Part shown: one piece after another, positions 38,169 through 49,796 of the stretch
Layout: each line of letters starts with the position of its first letter
Position numbering within the stretch: the first letter of the stretch is position 1
Source of the DNA: Mycobacterium sp. NBC_00419
GTDB lineage: Bacteria; Actinomycetota; Actinomycetes; Mycobacteriales; Mycobacteriaceae
NCBI RefSeq assembly: GCF_036023875.1
Contig: NZ_CP107931.1
Span: 2,294,001 to 2,358,000, forward strand
Direction: 5' to 3'
DNA length: 64,000 bases
Made by a program: the position numbers and the translations under genes
The notes under the pieces: generated by a model
The model's input: the letters and a program-made list of their open reading frames with translations, nothing else
Databases searched by the model: none
Told to the model about the DNA's origin: nothing

Positions 38169-39380
38169 CTACAGGTCCGAGCGCAACGCCTGACCCACGG
38201 TGGCCACCAGGGCATCGACGGCGAACTTGGGCTTGACGTTCATCGCGAGCGCCTCCCGGCACTCGAGCACCGCCTCGATGCAGCGCAGTAACCGTTCTGG
38301 GGAGGCGTGCGCGGCCATGGCCGCGACTTTGTCGGCCATATCGGGGTGATTCGGCGCGACCGTAGCGCCCTCGGCCAGCAACAGCGCATCGCGGAAGTAG
38401 GTCGCGAGGTCGATCAGCGCGCGGTCCAGGGCGTCCCGCGATGCCCGGGTCTGCCGGGACTTCTGGCGACGCTCGAGGTCCTTGATCGCCCCCGCAGACC
38501 CCCGCAACGCGCCTGCCGTGCCCTTGCCGGTGCCGCCGGCCCCCAGTGCCGTGCGCAACTCCTCGGCTTCGGCTTCATCGCGCCCGCCGGTAAGGGCACG
38601 GGACTCAGCCTCTGCGGTGGCCACCAACTCCTCGGCGGCGGCATACGCCCGCGACGGCGTCGCCGCGTCCCGCGCCAGGCTCAGTGCGCGGGTCCGGCGC
38701 TCCCGCGCCTCTGAATCAGTGGCCAAGCGACGGGCCCGCCCGACATGGCCGCCACTGACCGAGGCCGCCCACTGTGCATCCTCGGGGTCCAGGCCGTCGG
38801 TGTCGATGAGAACCTGCGCGATCGCCGCCGTCGGGGGCGTCACCAACGGCACATGCCGGCACCGCGACCGCAGGGTGATCGCGATGTCCTCGGGGTCCAC
38901 CGACGGCGCACAGAGCAGAAAGACCGTCGACGGCGGCGGCTCCTCGACCACTTTCAGCAGCGCGTTCGCCGCGCCTTCAGTGAGCCGGTCGGCATCTTCG
39001 ACCACGACGATCTGCCATCGCCCGGTGCTGGGCCGCCGCGAGGCGATCTGAACGATGGCCCGCATCTCGTCGACGCCGATCGAAAGGCCCTCGGGGATGA
39101 TGCGACGCACGTCACCGTGGGTTCCGGCCATCGTCGTCGTGCACGCCCGGCACTCGCCGCATCCCGGCGTGCCCTCGGACGTGCACTGCAGCGCCGCGGC
39201 GAAACACAGCGCCGCGATTGACCGGCCCGAACCGGGCGGGCCGGTGATCAGCCAGGCATGTGTCATGGTGCCGGTCGCGGAGACATCGTGAGCGGAATCA
39301 CCCCGGGCAGCGCGGGCCGTGGCGACCAGCTCGGCTTCCACCGCAGTTTGGCCCACCAGCCGCGTAAATACCCCGGACAT
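38169..39380 (-). CDS. holB: DNA polymerase III delta' subunit (clamp loader)
   Basis: The 403-residue protein is the DnaX-like delta' subunit of the replicative clamp loader. An N-terminal AAA+ domain shows a modified Walker A GPPGSGRSIAA (Arg where Lys is usual, so probably no ATP hydrolysis, as for delta'). It also has a four-cysteine zinc cluster (CTSEGTPGCGECRAC), VVVEDADRLTEGAANALLKVVEEPP, and SRC as LRSRCRHV. The C-terminal collar domain is helical. ATG 39380 has GGAGG 5 nt upstream; GTG 39383 is too close. It corresponds to Rv3644c. Confidence 0.92.
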   Translation of the reverse strand: MSGVFTRLVGQTAVEAELVATARAARGDSAHDVSATGTMTHAWLITGPPGSGRSIAALCFAAALQCTSEGTPGCGECRACTTTMAGTHGDVRRIIPEGLSIGVDEMRAIVQIASRRPSTGRWQIVVVEDADRLTEGAANALLKVVEEPPPSTVFLLCAPSVDPEDIAITLRSRCRHVPLVTPPTAAIAQVLIDTDGLDPEDAQWAASVSGGHVGRARRLATDSEARERRTRALSLARDAATPSRAYAAAEELVATAEAESRALTGGRDEAEAEELRTALGAGGTGKGTAGALRGSAGAIKDLERRQKSRQTRASRDALDRALIDLATYFRDALLLAEGATVAPNHPDMADKVAAMAAHASPERLLRCIEAVLECREALAMNVKPKFAVDALVATVGQALRSDL

Positions 39381-39462
39381 CACCTCCAGACCCTAGTGCG
39401 CAGCCACGACACATCCGTTCCGCGGTGGCTCCTTAAGGTGCAGATCCGTCGCTCTGGACCGA

Positions 39463-39468
39463 TACGGT
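39463..39468 (+). promoter_or_regulatory. Predicted leaderless promoter (-10) of the adenylate cyclase gene
   Basis: TACGGT lies 6 nt before GTG 39475, with no Shine-Dalgarno sequence. Confidence 0.5.
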
Positions 39469-39474
39469 GGGTGC

Positions 39475-41073
39475 GTGAGCACCGCGCCGACCAGCACCGG
39501 GCGAATCAGCGGATTCATCCGCTGGGTCGCCCGCACGCCGTGGCCGGTGTTCTCGCTGGGCATGCTGCAGGCCGACATCATCGGCGCGCTGCTCGTGCTG
39601 GGGTTCCTCCGGTTCGGGTTGCCGCCTGCGGATCGCATCATGCTCCAGGACCTTCCGACGGTGAACCTGGCGATCTTCCTGAGCTATCTGTTCATCTCGT
39701 TCGGGGTTGGCGCCTTCGTGAGCCTCAAGCTGCTGGTGCCGGTGTTCCGCTGGCAACGGCGTGACGCCCTGCTGGCCGACGAGGACCCGGAGACGACGGA
39801 GGCGGCCCGGCTGCGCGCGCTGCGGATGCCGGTCTACCGCTCGATGATCAGCATGACGAACTGGGTGCTGGGCGCGATCGTGTTCATCGCGGCCAGTTGG
39901 CCGGTGGCCAGTCACGCGGCCCCCGTGATGGCGGTCGCCACCCTGCTCGGCGCAGCCGCCACCTCGATCATCGGTTATCTGCAGGCCGAGCGGGTGCTGC
40001 GGCCGGTCGCCGTGGCGGCCCTGCGCGGCGGACCGCCGGAGAAGTTCCGCAGGCCGGGCGTCATCCTGCGCCTGCTGTTGACCTGGCTGCTGTCCACCGG
40101 TGTGCCCCTGCTGGCCATCGTGCTGTCGGTGGTGGCCGCCAAGTTCTCGCTGCTACAGGCATCCGCCGACCAGCTGTTCACCCCGATCCTGTTGATGGCG
40201 ATCGCCGCTCTGGTCATCGGACTGGCCGGCAATCTGCTGGCTGCGATGTCGATCGCCGACCCGCTACGCCAGCTGCGCTGGGCGCTCGGGGAAGTCCAGC
40301 GCGGTAACTACAACGCCCATATGCAGATCTACGACGCCAGCGAGCTCGGCCTGCTGCAAGCCGGCTTCAACGACATGGTCCGGGACCTCTCCGAGCGGCA
40401 GCGGCTGCGCGACCTGTTCGGCCGTTACGTCGGCGAGGACGTGGCCCGCCGCGCCCTGGAACGGGGCACCGAACTCGGCGGCCAGGAACGCGACGTCGCG
40501 GTGCTGTTCGTCGACCTGGTCGGCTCGACCCAGCTGGCGTCCACCCGGCCGCCCAGCGAGGTCGTCGGCCTGCTCAACGAGTTCTTCCGGGTCGTTGTCG
40601 ACACGGTCAAGAAACACGGCGGGTTCGTCAACAAGTTCCAGGGCGACGCGGCACTATGCATCTTCGGCGCCCCCATCGAGCACCCGGACGCCTCTGGAGC
40701 GGCGCTGGCCGCCTCCCGCGAATTGCACGACGAACTCGTCGAGGTACTCGGCCAGACCGAATTTGGCATCGGGGTATCGGCCGGGCGGGCGATCGCCGGC
40801 CACATCGGTGCCCAAGCCCGCTTCGAGTACACCGTGATCGGCGATCCGGTCAACGAGGCGGCCCGGCTCACCGAGCTGGCCAAGCTGGAGAACGGCCACG
40901 TGCTCGCCTCGGCGATCGCGGTCAGCGGCGCCCTGGACGCCGAGGCGCTGTGCTGGAACGTCGGCGAGATCGTCGAACTGCGTGGCCGCACGGCACCGAC
41001 TCAGCTGGCCCGACCGGCCAAGCTGGCCGTGCCGGCGCAACGGCCGGAACTCACCAGCGACGTGGCGGGCTAG
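39475..41073 (+). CDS. Membrane adenylate cyclase with HAMP domain (Rv3645 type)
   Basis: The 532-residue protein has six membrane helices (about residues 20-260), a HAMP linker (SIADPLRQLRWALGEVQRGNY to about 310), then a class III cyclase domain (about 335-500). Visible cyclase features are VAVLFVDLVGSTQLA (metal Asp), FVNKFQGDAALCIFGAP (second metal Asp and substrate Lys) and FEYTVIGDPVNEAARL. It makes cAMP as a homodimer. It corresponds to Rv3645, which in M. tuberculosis is a major cAMP source linked to fatty-acid resistance. Confidence 0.92.
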   Translation: MSTAPTSTGRISGFIRWVARTPWPVFSLGMLQADIIGALLVLGFLRFGLPPADRIMLQDLPTVNLAIFLSYLFISFGVGAFVSLKLLVPVFRWQRRDALLADEDPETTEAARLRALRMPVYRSMISMTNWVLGAIVFIAASWPVASHAAPVMAVATLLGAAATSIIGYLQAERVLRPVAVAALRGGPPEKFRRPGVILRLLLTWLLSTGVPLLAIVLSVVAAKFSLLQASADQLFTPILLMAIAALVIGLAGNLLAAMSIADPLRQLRWALGEVQRGNYNAHMQIYDASELGLLQAGFNDMVRDLSERQRLRDLFGRYVGEDVARRALERGTELGGQERDVAVLFVDLVGSTQLASTRPPSEVVGLLNEFFRVVVDTVKKHGGFVNKFQGDAALCIFGAPIEHPDASGAALAASRELHDELVEVLGQTEFGIGVSAGRAIAGHIGAQARFEYTVIGDPVNEAARLTELAKLENGHVLASAIAVSGALDAEALCWNVGEIVELRGRTAPTQLARPAKLAVPAQRPELTSDVAG

Positions 41074-41097
41074 CTCCACTCGCCGAGATCGACGAAA

Positions 41098-41119
41098 AGG
41101 TGTGCCGCACCTGATTTTT
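41098..41119. terminator. Candidate bidirectional intrinsic terminator
   Basis: AGGTG (41098-41102) pairs with CACCT (41108-41112) across a 5-nt loop. On the plus strand GATTTTTC follows; on the minus strand a TTTT run follows. It sits between the convergent cyclase and topA stops, where it would serve both genes. The stem is short for a GC-rich genome. Confidence 0.45.
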
Positions 41120-41152
41120 CACGCCCATTTGTCGGTTTGGGCGATAGCGGGC

Positions 41153-43963
<2,811 letters not shown>

Positions 43964-44076
43964 CTGCGCTTACGCTCCACTTCTGTCTTGCCCACAGGTA
44001 CCCCCGGCCATGCGGGCAACTGACAATTTCGCACTCCGGACGGGCCGACGCAAACCGGCCCCCCACACGGAATGTG

Positions 44077-44655
44077 TCAGATCCTTGGCCACGCTGACAA
44101 CGCTTCGGTGTCATCCGGCGGTTCCCCCACGTTCTCTACCAGGCGTGATAACCGCCTGCGGCCACTGATTCGCAACGCCGGCCGAGACCCTCTGGTCCCG
44201 ATCAATGTCGGTGCGATTCCCACCCTCATCAACGCCGACGCGAGCGGCGAATGGGTATCCGGTGCGTGCGGGTCTAGACCAAGAAGATAGCGGTCGGCCT
44301 CGGGTATGCCCGCAGCCAGCGTCCAGGCCCTCAGTTCCCGCGGCCCGGGCAACCACTGCGGCGGCACCGTCTTGACCGCCCCACGCGTCCAGTCGGAGGC
44401 GATATTCACCAACCGAACGTCGACTGCGGTACGCACCAGAGGGGTCTCCTCCTCGGTGCGGGTGATCTCGGGCTCCAGCCTCGCCTCGGTCATCATCTCG
44501 GCGAGGGCCGTCGCCCGCCACAGATCCTCGACCACCACCGATAGCCGGGCGCCGCCCCCGACCATCACCACCTGACCGCCTGCTGCGAGCACCCCGGTGA
44601 GGTCGGCGACCGCAGGCGGCACCGACTCAGCCGAGAAGAACGACAGCTGGCTCAC
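44077..44655 (-). CDS. Conserved mycobacterial protein (Rv3647c type)
   Basis: The 192-residue soluble protein matches Rv3647c in length and position between topA and cspA. It begins MSQLSFFSAESVPPAVADL, and a glycine-rich GGQVVMVGGGARLSVVV follows. A two-domain alpha/beta arrangement seems likely, but no catalytic motif is recognised and no function is proposed. The gene has TAGTGT 6 nt before GTG 44655, so it is probably leaderless. Confidence 0.75.
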   Translation of the reverse strand: MSQLSFFSAESVPPAVADLTGVLAAGGQVVMVGGGARLSVVVEDLWRATALAEMMTEARLEPEITRTEEETPLVRTAVDVRLVNIASDWTRGAVKTVPPQWLPGPRELRAWTLAAGIPEADRYLLGLDPHAPDTHSPLASALMRVGIAPTLIGTRGSRPALRISGRRRLSRLVENVGEPPDDTEALSAWPRI

Positions 44656-44661
44656 GACTCG

Positions 44662-44667
44662 ACACTA
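44662..44667 (-). promoter_or_regulatory. Predicted leaderless promoter (-10) of the Rv3647c-type gene
   Basis: On the minus strand TAGTGT lies 6 nt before GTG 44655, in the gap after cspA. Confidence 0.45.
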
Positions 44668-44722
44668 GGGCAGTTGGCGGAAAGCGCGATGCAGCCGAGC
44701 CGTATGGGGCCAGAAAACGAAG

Positions 44723-44761
44723 CACCCCCGGCGGTGCCCGTCACCGGGACGCACGGGGGTG
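44723..44761 (-). terminator. Intrinsic terminator of cspA
   Basis: On the minus strand CACCCCCG (44761-44754) pairs with CGGGGGTG (44730-44723), with an inner CCCG/CGGG stem. The hairpin is followed by CTTCGTTTTCT. It starts 21 nt after the cspA stop. It separates cspA from the Rv3647c-type gene. Confidence 0.75.
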
Positions 44762-44782
44762 ATTCCTGTATGTCGCTGTTGA

Positions 44783-44986
44783 TCAGATAGAGCGCACGCC
44801 TGTGGCCTGCGGTCCCTTGGGGCTCTGACCGACCTCGAACTCGACCCTCTGGTTCTCCTCAAGGGTGCGGAAGCCCGACCCCTGAATTTCCGTGTAGTGG
44901 ACGAACACATCCGCCGAACCGTCCTCGGGTGCAATGAACCCGAAGCCCTTTTCCGCGTTGAACCACTTCACAGTTCCCTGTGGCAT
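44783..44986 (-). CDS. cspA: Cold-shock protein CspA
   Basis: The 67-residue OB-fold protein has both RNA-binding motifs: KGFGFI (RNP1) and VFVHY (RNP2), after the invariant start [10 protein letters not shown]. It acts as an RNA chaperone or transcription antiterminator. ATG 44986 has AAAGGA about 11 nt upstream, and the leader is long. It corresponds to Rv3648c. Confidence 0.95.
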   Translation of the reverse strand: MPQGTVKWFNAEKGFGFIAPEDGSADVFVHYTEIQGSGFRTLEENQRVEFEVGQSPKGPQATGVRSI

Positions 44987-45283
44987 CTTTCGTACTTTCC
45001 TTTACTTGCTACCGGGTGCGGCCGGCCGAGTTTTCGGCAGACCGGGCCCGTTCCGACCGCCATCCTTCGTGGAGTTGTCGGAACTCACCCGACCTACAGA
45101 CCCTCGCAGGAACCGCGATCGCAACGTCGATCCTGCGATGTGAAGACACGAACACAGAAGCTGCGACCGCCCTTATCCAATCACGTTCAGCGCACTTGCG
45201 ACAGTCTCGGTGCTACCAACTGATGAACAATTCGATACAAGCGTTACGTCGCGGAGTCGCGAAACCGGAAAGGGGGTCGGGAG
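44987..45283. other. Gap between divergent cspA and the DUF1998 helicase gene
   Basis: The cspA ribosome-binding region lies at its left end. At the right end AAAGGGGG precedes ATG 45284 by 7 nt. The remainder should hold both promoters and, by analogy with other csp genes, a long cspA leader. No defined RNA motif was recognised. Confidence 0.4.
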
Positions 45284-47623
45284 ATGACGAGCTTCGGGAG
45301 CGAGCTCCTGGCCGCGGCCGTCGCGGGCGCCGAATCCTCGCCGGAGGCACTACGGCACGTCGCGGACATCGCCGCCCGCGGCGCCGTCACCGCCGCATGG
45401 CCGGCCTGGGTAGAGCCAGATGTGCTCCGCGCGTTCCATGATCACGGCATCACCACCCCGTGGTCTCATCAGGTTCGTGCCGCCGACCTGGCCCATGCCG
45501 GTCGTCACGTCGTCGTCAGCACCGGCACTGCCTCCGGCAAATCGATGGCGTTCCAGCTGCCGATCATGGATGCTCTATCCCGCGATCCGCGAGCCCGGGC
45601 ACTGTATTTATCGCCGACGAAAGCGCTTGGCCACGACCAGTTGCGGGCCGCCCACTCGCTGACCACCGCGGTGCCGGCACTGGCTGATGTAGCACCCACC
45701 TCCTATGACGGCGACACCCCGACCGAGGTCCGCAGATTCGCCCGCGAACGCTCGAGGTGGCTGTTCTCCAACCCGGACATGATTCATCTGTCCCTGCTGC
45801 GCAACCACGCCCGGTGGGCGGTATTCCTGCGCGGCCTGCGCTACATCGTGGTCGACGAATGCCATTACTACCGTGGAATTTTCGGTTCGAACGTGGCGAT
45901 GGTCCTGCGCCGGCTGCTTCGCCTGTGCGAGCGTTACGCACCGGCGTCGGGACCGGGGGTCTGGACAAGCCCCACCGTGATCTTCGCCAGTGCCACCACG
46001 GCAGCCCCCGGGGAGACGGCATCCCAGTTGATCGGGCAGACCGTCGAGGCGGTCACCGAGGACGGTTCACCGCACGGCGCGCGCACCGTGGCGCTGTGGG
46101 AGCCGGAGTTGCGTGCGGATCTGCTCGGCGAGAACGGCGCGCCGGTGCGACGTTCCGCGGGAGCCGAGGCGGCGCGGATGATGGCCGACCTGGTCGCCGA
46201 GGGAGCCCGGACGCTGACGTTCGTGCGATCACGTCGCGGGGCGGAACTGACGGCACTGGGGGCACGGGCACGCCTGGAGGACATCGCGCCGCAACTGGTC
46301 GACACGGTGGCGTCCTACCGGGCTGGTTACCTGGCCGAGGACCGGCGGGCACTCGAGCAGGCCCTGGCCGACGGTGAATTACGCGGTCTGGCAACGACGA
46401 ACGCCTTGGAGTTGGGCATCGACATCGCCGGCCTGGACGCGGTCCTGCTGGCCGGCTTTCCCGGCACGGTCGCGTCGTTCTGGCAACAGGCCGGACGATC
46501 CGGGCGTCGCGGCCAAGGTGCGCTGGTGGTGCTGATCGCGCGCGACGACCCGCTGGACACCTACCTGGTGCACCATCCCGCCGCCCTGCTGGACAAGCCC
46601 GTCGAGCGGGTGGTCATCGACCCCACCAACCCGTATGTTCTTGGCCCTCAATTACTCTGTGCGGCAACCGAAATGCCGTTAGACGAGGCCGAGGTGCGGC
46701 GGTGGGAGGCCGAGCCGGTGGCAGCGGAACTGGTCGACGACGGGCTGTTGCGGCGCCGCTCCGGCCGGTACTTCCCGGCAGCCGGGCTGGACCCGCATCC
46801 GGCCGTCGACATCCGCGGGTCGGCGGGCGGGCAGGTGGCCATCGTCGAGGAGGACACCGGCCGCATGCTCGGCAGCACCGGGGCCGGGCAGGCACCGGCC
46901 ACCGTTCACCCCGGCGCGGTGTATTTGCATCAGGGTGAGAGTTATGTCGTGGACTCCCTCCGCCTCGAGGACGGCGTTGCATTCGTCCATGCCGAGGATC
47001 CGGGGTATTCGACCTATGCCCGCGAGATCACCGACATCACTGTGACCGGAACAGGCGAGCGGGTGCGCTTGGATGCGGTGGAACTGGGCCTGGTGCCGGT
47101 GTCGGTGACCCACCGGGTGATCGGTTACCTGCGCCGCCGCTTCTCCGGTGAGGTCATCGACTTCGTCGAACTCGATATGCCCGAGCAGTCGCTGCCCACC
47201 ACCGCGGTGATGTACACGATCCGACCAGAAGCATTGCTGGACAGTGGAATCGCGCTAACCAGGATACCCGGATCGCTGCATGCCGCGGAGCACGCTGCAA
47301 TCGGGCTGCTGCCGCTGGTCGCCAGCTGCGATCGGGGCGACATCGGCGGCCTGTCGACCGCCATCGGGGAGGGGGGCCTGCCCACGGTGTTCGTCTATGA
47401 CGGTCACCCTGGTGGCGCAGGTTTCGCCGAGCAGGGCTACCGGATGGCGGCTACCTGGCTGGGCGCCACGGTGGAGGCGATCGAATCGTGCGAGTGCCCG
47501 CAGGGCTGCCCGTCGTGTGTGCAGTCCCCGAAGTGTGGAAGTGGCAACGATCCGCTGGACAAAGCGGGCGCGGTGAGGGTGCTCAGACTCGTGCTGGCCG
47601 AGCTTGCCGCCGGCCACATGTGA
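45284..47623 (+). CDS. DEAD/DEAH-type DNA helicase with DUF1998 (SftH/MrfA family)
   Basis: The 779-residue SF2 helicase has Walker A STGTASGKSMAF, the DECH box VVDECHYYRG, NALELGIDIAGLDAV and motif VI QQAGRSGRRG in the two RecA-like domains (about residues 50-450). The C-terminal DUF1998 domain has a four-cysteine cluster (ESCECPQGCPSCVQSPKC) that binds metal. This is the family of M. smegmatis SftH (3'-5' DNA translocase) and B. subtilis MrfA, which acts in mitomycin-damage repair. It corresponds to Rv3649. A start with AAAGGGGG is used. Confidence 0.92.
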   Translation: MTSFGSELLAAAVAGAESSPEALRHVADIAARGAVTAAWPAWVEPDVLRAFHDHGITTPWSHQVRAADLAHAGRHVVVSTGTASGKSMAFQLPIMDALSRDPRARALYLSPTKALGHDQLRAAHSLTTAVPALADVAPTSYDGDTPTEVRRFARERSRWLFSNPDMIHLSLLRNHARWAVFLRGLRYIVVDECHYYRGIFGSNVAMVLRRLLRLCERYAPASGPGVWTSPTVIFASATTAAPGETASQLIGQTVEAVTEDGSPHGARTVALWEPELRADLLGENGAPVRRSAGAEAARMMADLVAEGARTLTFVRSRRGAELTALGARARLEDIAPQLVDTVASYRAGYLAEDRRALEQALADGELRGLATTNALELGIDIAGLDAVLLAGFPGTVASFWQQAGRSGRRGQGALVVLIARDDPLDTYLVHHPAALLDKPVERVVIDPTNPYVLGPQLLCAATEMPLDEAEVRRWEAEPVAAELVDDGLLRRRSGRYFPAAGLDPHPAVDIRGSAGGQVAIVEEDTGRMLGSTGAGQAPATVHPGAVYLHQGESYVVDSLRLEDGVAFVHAEDPGYSTYAREITDITVTGTGERVRLDAVELGLVPVSVTHRVIGYLRRRFSGEVIDFVELDMPEQSLPTTAVMYTIRPEALLDSGIALTRIPGSLHAAEHAAIGLLPLVASCDRGDIGGLSTAIGEGGLPTVFVYDGHPGGAGFAEQGYRMAATWLGATVEAIESCECPQGCPSCVQSPKCGSGNDPLDKAGAVRVLRLVLAELAAGHM

Positions 47624-47926
47624 TGGTCGGTCGCCGACCGACCCCTCAAACGGTCGACCACCGAGAATCGGCCACATCACGCCACAAGGTGGTCCGCGCC
47701 CCGCTTTGCTGGAGGCCCAGGGCGATACGAATCGCCTATGAAAGACGGTCGGACAACTCGATCCGCTCTCAGGTCCGACGGAATCGGACGTAGCCGAAAA
47801 GTACCCAAATAGCCCGGTCGGCGCAAGGAATTCAGCAGGTAGACCACGCCTCGCCACCCTGGCGTGTCGCGCTCACCTGCAGTTTCCTGTGAGCCGCGCC
47901 CCGGGTGCACCGTTAAACTCCCAGCC
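47624..47926. other. Intergenic gap with no gene
   Basis: These 303 bp contain only a short hairpin after the helicase stop (GGTCGGTC/GACCGACC, 47625-47643, 3-nt loop, no U-tract) and the -10 hexamer of the next gene. M. tuberculosis carries the PE33 gene (Rv3650) here; no PE sequence is seen. Confidence 0.5.
47914..47919 (+). promoter_or_regulatory. Predicted leaderless promoter (-10) of the triple-sensor gene
   Basis: TAAACT lies 7 nt before ATG 47927 with no Shine-Dalgarno sequence. Confidence 0.45.
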
Positions 47927-48952
47927 ATGAACCACGACTGGCTGCTGGTGGAGACACTCGGCTCCGAGCCCGTCGTCGTCGCGCAGGGCCGCCAGATGAA
48001 GAACCTCGTGCCGATCACCGCGTTTCTGCGACGGAACCCGCACCTCGCCGCGATCCAGACCGCCATCACCGAGACGGTCTCCACCGGCACGAGCCTTGCG
48101 AGCATCACCCCGAAGAGCGACCGGGTCATCCGCACCGAGGCTGTCCAGATGTCCGACGGCAAGGTGCACGGCGTGCACGTGTGGATCGGACCGGCTGATG
48201 CCGAGCCCCCGGAACGGCCGATTCCCGGACCGCTGAAGTGGGACATGACCACCGGGGAGGCGACTGACACCGTCGAGTCGCTGACCAACGCCGGAATGGA
48301 CCCGTCCGAGGAACGCACCCACGGGCGGGCGTTCGTCGAGGATCTGCCCAGCCGAGATCTCAACCGGGACGAAGCCCGTGTGCTGGCGCTGGCGGTCGAC
48401 CCCGGCCCCGGCCGTACGTATTGCACCAGCTGGGATTTCACCGACAAACAGGGCGGCCGCCGGCGGGTCGGATTCGTCGCTCGCACTGCCATGGAACCCA
48501 CTGAAGACGGCGCCGAGCACCTTATCGCCAGGGCCATGAACCTCGTCGGGGAACTCGACCCGTCGGAGGCGCCGACCGATCTGCTGGCCCAGCGGATCCT
48601 CAAGGGTCTCTCGCAGCCGGGGGTGTACCGGGCGATCGTCGACCTCGGCAGCTGGAATCTACTGAAGTGGCTCGATGACCCGTGCCCGCACTACGACTGG
48701 CGCCAGGGTGTCCAGTTCCACCCTGCCGATAAAGGGCAGCTGGAACCGATGGCCAAGGAATTCGAAACCGGTTCGACCAGTAGGGTTTTGCGGCTTCCAG
48801 GTGTGGAAGAGGGTTGGGTGCCGATGCACGTCAGCGTCAACCGCGTCGAGTTGGACAACGGCATATTTGCCGGCCTCATCACGCTGCGGTTGCCCACCGA
48901 TGCCGAACTGAGCGAGGCCAAGCTGCTGACCGCGGACGACGTCACTACATAA
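47927..48952 (+). CDS. Triple sensor-domain (PAS/GAF-like) protein, Rv3651 type
   Basis: The 341-residue soluble protein matches Rv3651 in length and place. From memory, Rv3651 has a crystal structure with three sensor-type domains and no output domain. Here the three parts would be roughly residues 1-90 (including NHDWLLVETLGSEPVVV), 90-200 and 200-330. There are no membrane helices or enzymatic motifs. Its ligand and partner are unknown. The start is ATG 47927; an earlier in-frame start at 47864 is unlikely because the -10 hexamer lies between. The last 8 bp overlap the convergent Tad-locus gene. Confidence 0.8.
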   Translation: MNHDWLLVETLGSEPVVVAQGRQMKNLVPITAFLRRNPHLAAIQTAITETVSTGTSLASITPKSDRVIRTEAVQMSDGKVHGVHVWIGPADAEPPERPIPGPLKWDMTTGEATDTVESLTNAGMDPSEERTHGRAFVEDLPSRDLNRDEARVLALAVDPGPGRTYCTSWDFTDKQGGRRRVGFVARTAMEPTEDGAEHLIARAMNLVGELDPSEAPTDLLAQRILKGLSQPGVYRAIVDLGSWNLLKWLDDPCPHYDWRQGVQFHPADKGQLEPMAKEFETGSTSRVLRLPGVEEGWVPMHVSVNRVELDNGIFAGLITLRLPTDAELSEAKLLTADDVTT

Positions 48953-49286
48953 CCGGCCCTGCCCGCGCCACGGCCCGCGCCCGCCCGAGGCCCACCGTGA
49001 GGACCACGTCGAGATGGTCGACGCCGCAGCCCTGCAGCACCGCACCCATCGCACCGGTCACGGCGAGCGCCTGTCTGCATGCGGCGGCAGGTCCCTCCGG
49101 TAGTGCGGCCGCCGCTGCCAGGGCGGCGAGGTCGGCCGCCGCCTGGGCCCGGTGCCTGGCCACCACGGCGCCGCCCAGTTGCACCCCCGCGAGCGCGATC
49201 ACCACCAGCACGGCGATCAGCAATGCGCCCAAAACCGTTGCAGACCCGGCTTCGTCAGTGATCGGGTTCGGCCGCCGCCAGAGCAC
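48945..49286 (-). CDS. TadE/TadG-like pseudopilin-type protein (Rv3654c type)
   Basis: The 113-residue protein starts at GTG 49286, overlapping the previous frame's stop by 32 bp. A short polar segment ending in DEAGSATVLG precedes a membrane helix (ALLIAVLVVIALAGVQLGGAVV), followed by ARHRAQAAADLAALAAAAAL. This is the layout of TadE/TadG pseudopilins with a DxAGxA-type processing region. It corresponds to Rv3654c, reported in M. tuberculosis to reach the macrophage cytosol. It is the last gene of the Tad cluster. Confidence 0.8.
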   Translation of the reverse strand: MLWRRPNPITDEAGSATVLGALLIAVLVVIALAGVQLGGAVVARHRAQAAADLAALAAAAALPEGPAAACRQALAVTGAMGAVLQGCGVDHLDVVLTVGLGRARAVARAGPVM

Positions 49287-49581
49287 CGGCCGAGATGACG
49301 ATGCCCGGCAGAAGGCGCGATCGGGTGCTGACCCTGACCTCGACGAAGTCGCCACTCCTGCGGAACTCCACCGCCGCACCCGGGGGCGCGACGCCACGGG
49401 CCACCGCATCAGCGCCCGCCGTGTCCCCGCGCGCGGCCAACCTGGCCGCCTCCCTGGCGGCGTCGACACAGCGGACCTGTGCGGAGACCGCCGTGAGGCC
49501 ACCGACGCAGACCGCGAGCACCACCACCAGAGCCGAGATGGCCAGCGCGGCTTCGACGGTGCTGAACCCGGCATCGGCTAC
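49255..49581 (-). CDS. TadE-like pseudopilin (Rv3655c type), start codon unresolved
   Basis: The frame ends at TGA 49255-49257. The protein includes a prepilin-like motif AGFSTVEAALAISALVV, with Gly-Phe and the conserved Glu5 as in Flp, then a membrane helix, then the TadE-type QVRCVDAAREAARLAARGD. The coordinate 49581 marks only where the homologous protein seems to begin. No ATG, GTG or TTG exists in frame between the flp gene body and this motif; the first in-frame candidate is GTG 49527, inside the membrane helix. See the finding on this frame. Confidence 0.65.
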   Translation of the reverse strand, partial: VADAGFSTVEAALAISALVVVLAVCVGGLTAVSAQVRCVDAAREAARLAARGDTAGADAVARGVAPPGAAVEFRRSGDFVEVRVSTRSRLLPGIVISAGALAAAEPDH

Positions 49582-49781
49582 ACGTTCGTGTTCAGTGCCC
49601 GGTTGATGATGTTGGTCAGCGCGCCGACGATCGAGTCGCCGGTGACCACGCTGTAGAGGATGGCGCCGAATGCCGCCGCTGCGATGGTCCCGATTGCGTA
49701 TTCGACGGTGGACATGCCTGCCTCGTCGACCGCCATCACCGCCAACCGTAGCCGGATCTCTCGAAACAGTCTGGTAGCCAA
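49578..49781 (-). CDS. Flp-type pilin (Rv3656c type)
   Basis: The 67-residue protein has a short basic leader, then DEAGMSTVEYAIGTIAAAAFGAILY, the Flp motif with Gly-Met cleavage site, Glu5 and Tyr6. A short C-terminus, ALTNIINRALNTNV, follows. It would be processed and inserted as the pilin-like subunit of the Tad apparatus. TTG 49781 has AAAGGA 6 nt upstream and fits the M. tuberculosis length; GTG 49796, directly after the TadC stop, is an alternative. Its stop overlaps the TadE-like frame. Confidence 0.85.
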   Translation of the reverse strand: MATRLFREIRLRLAVMAVDEAGMSTVEYAIGTIAAAAFGAILYSVVTGDSIVGALTNIINRALNTNV

Positions 49782-49796
49782 TTGTTTTCCTTTCAC

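Noticed and set aside
38304..38714. Plus-strand frames inside the clamp-loader gene
   Set aside because: These are antisense shadows with no start signal or recognisable domain.
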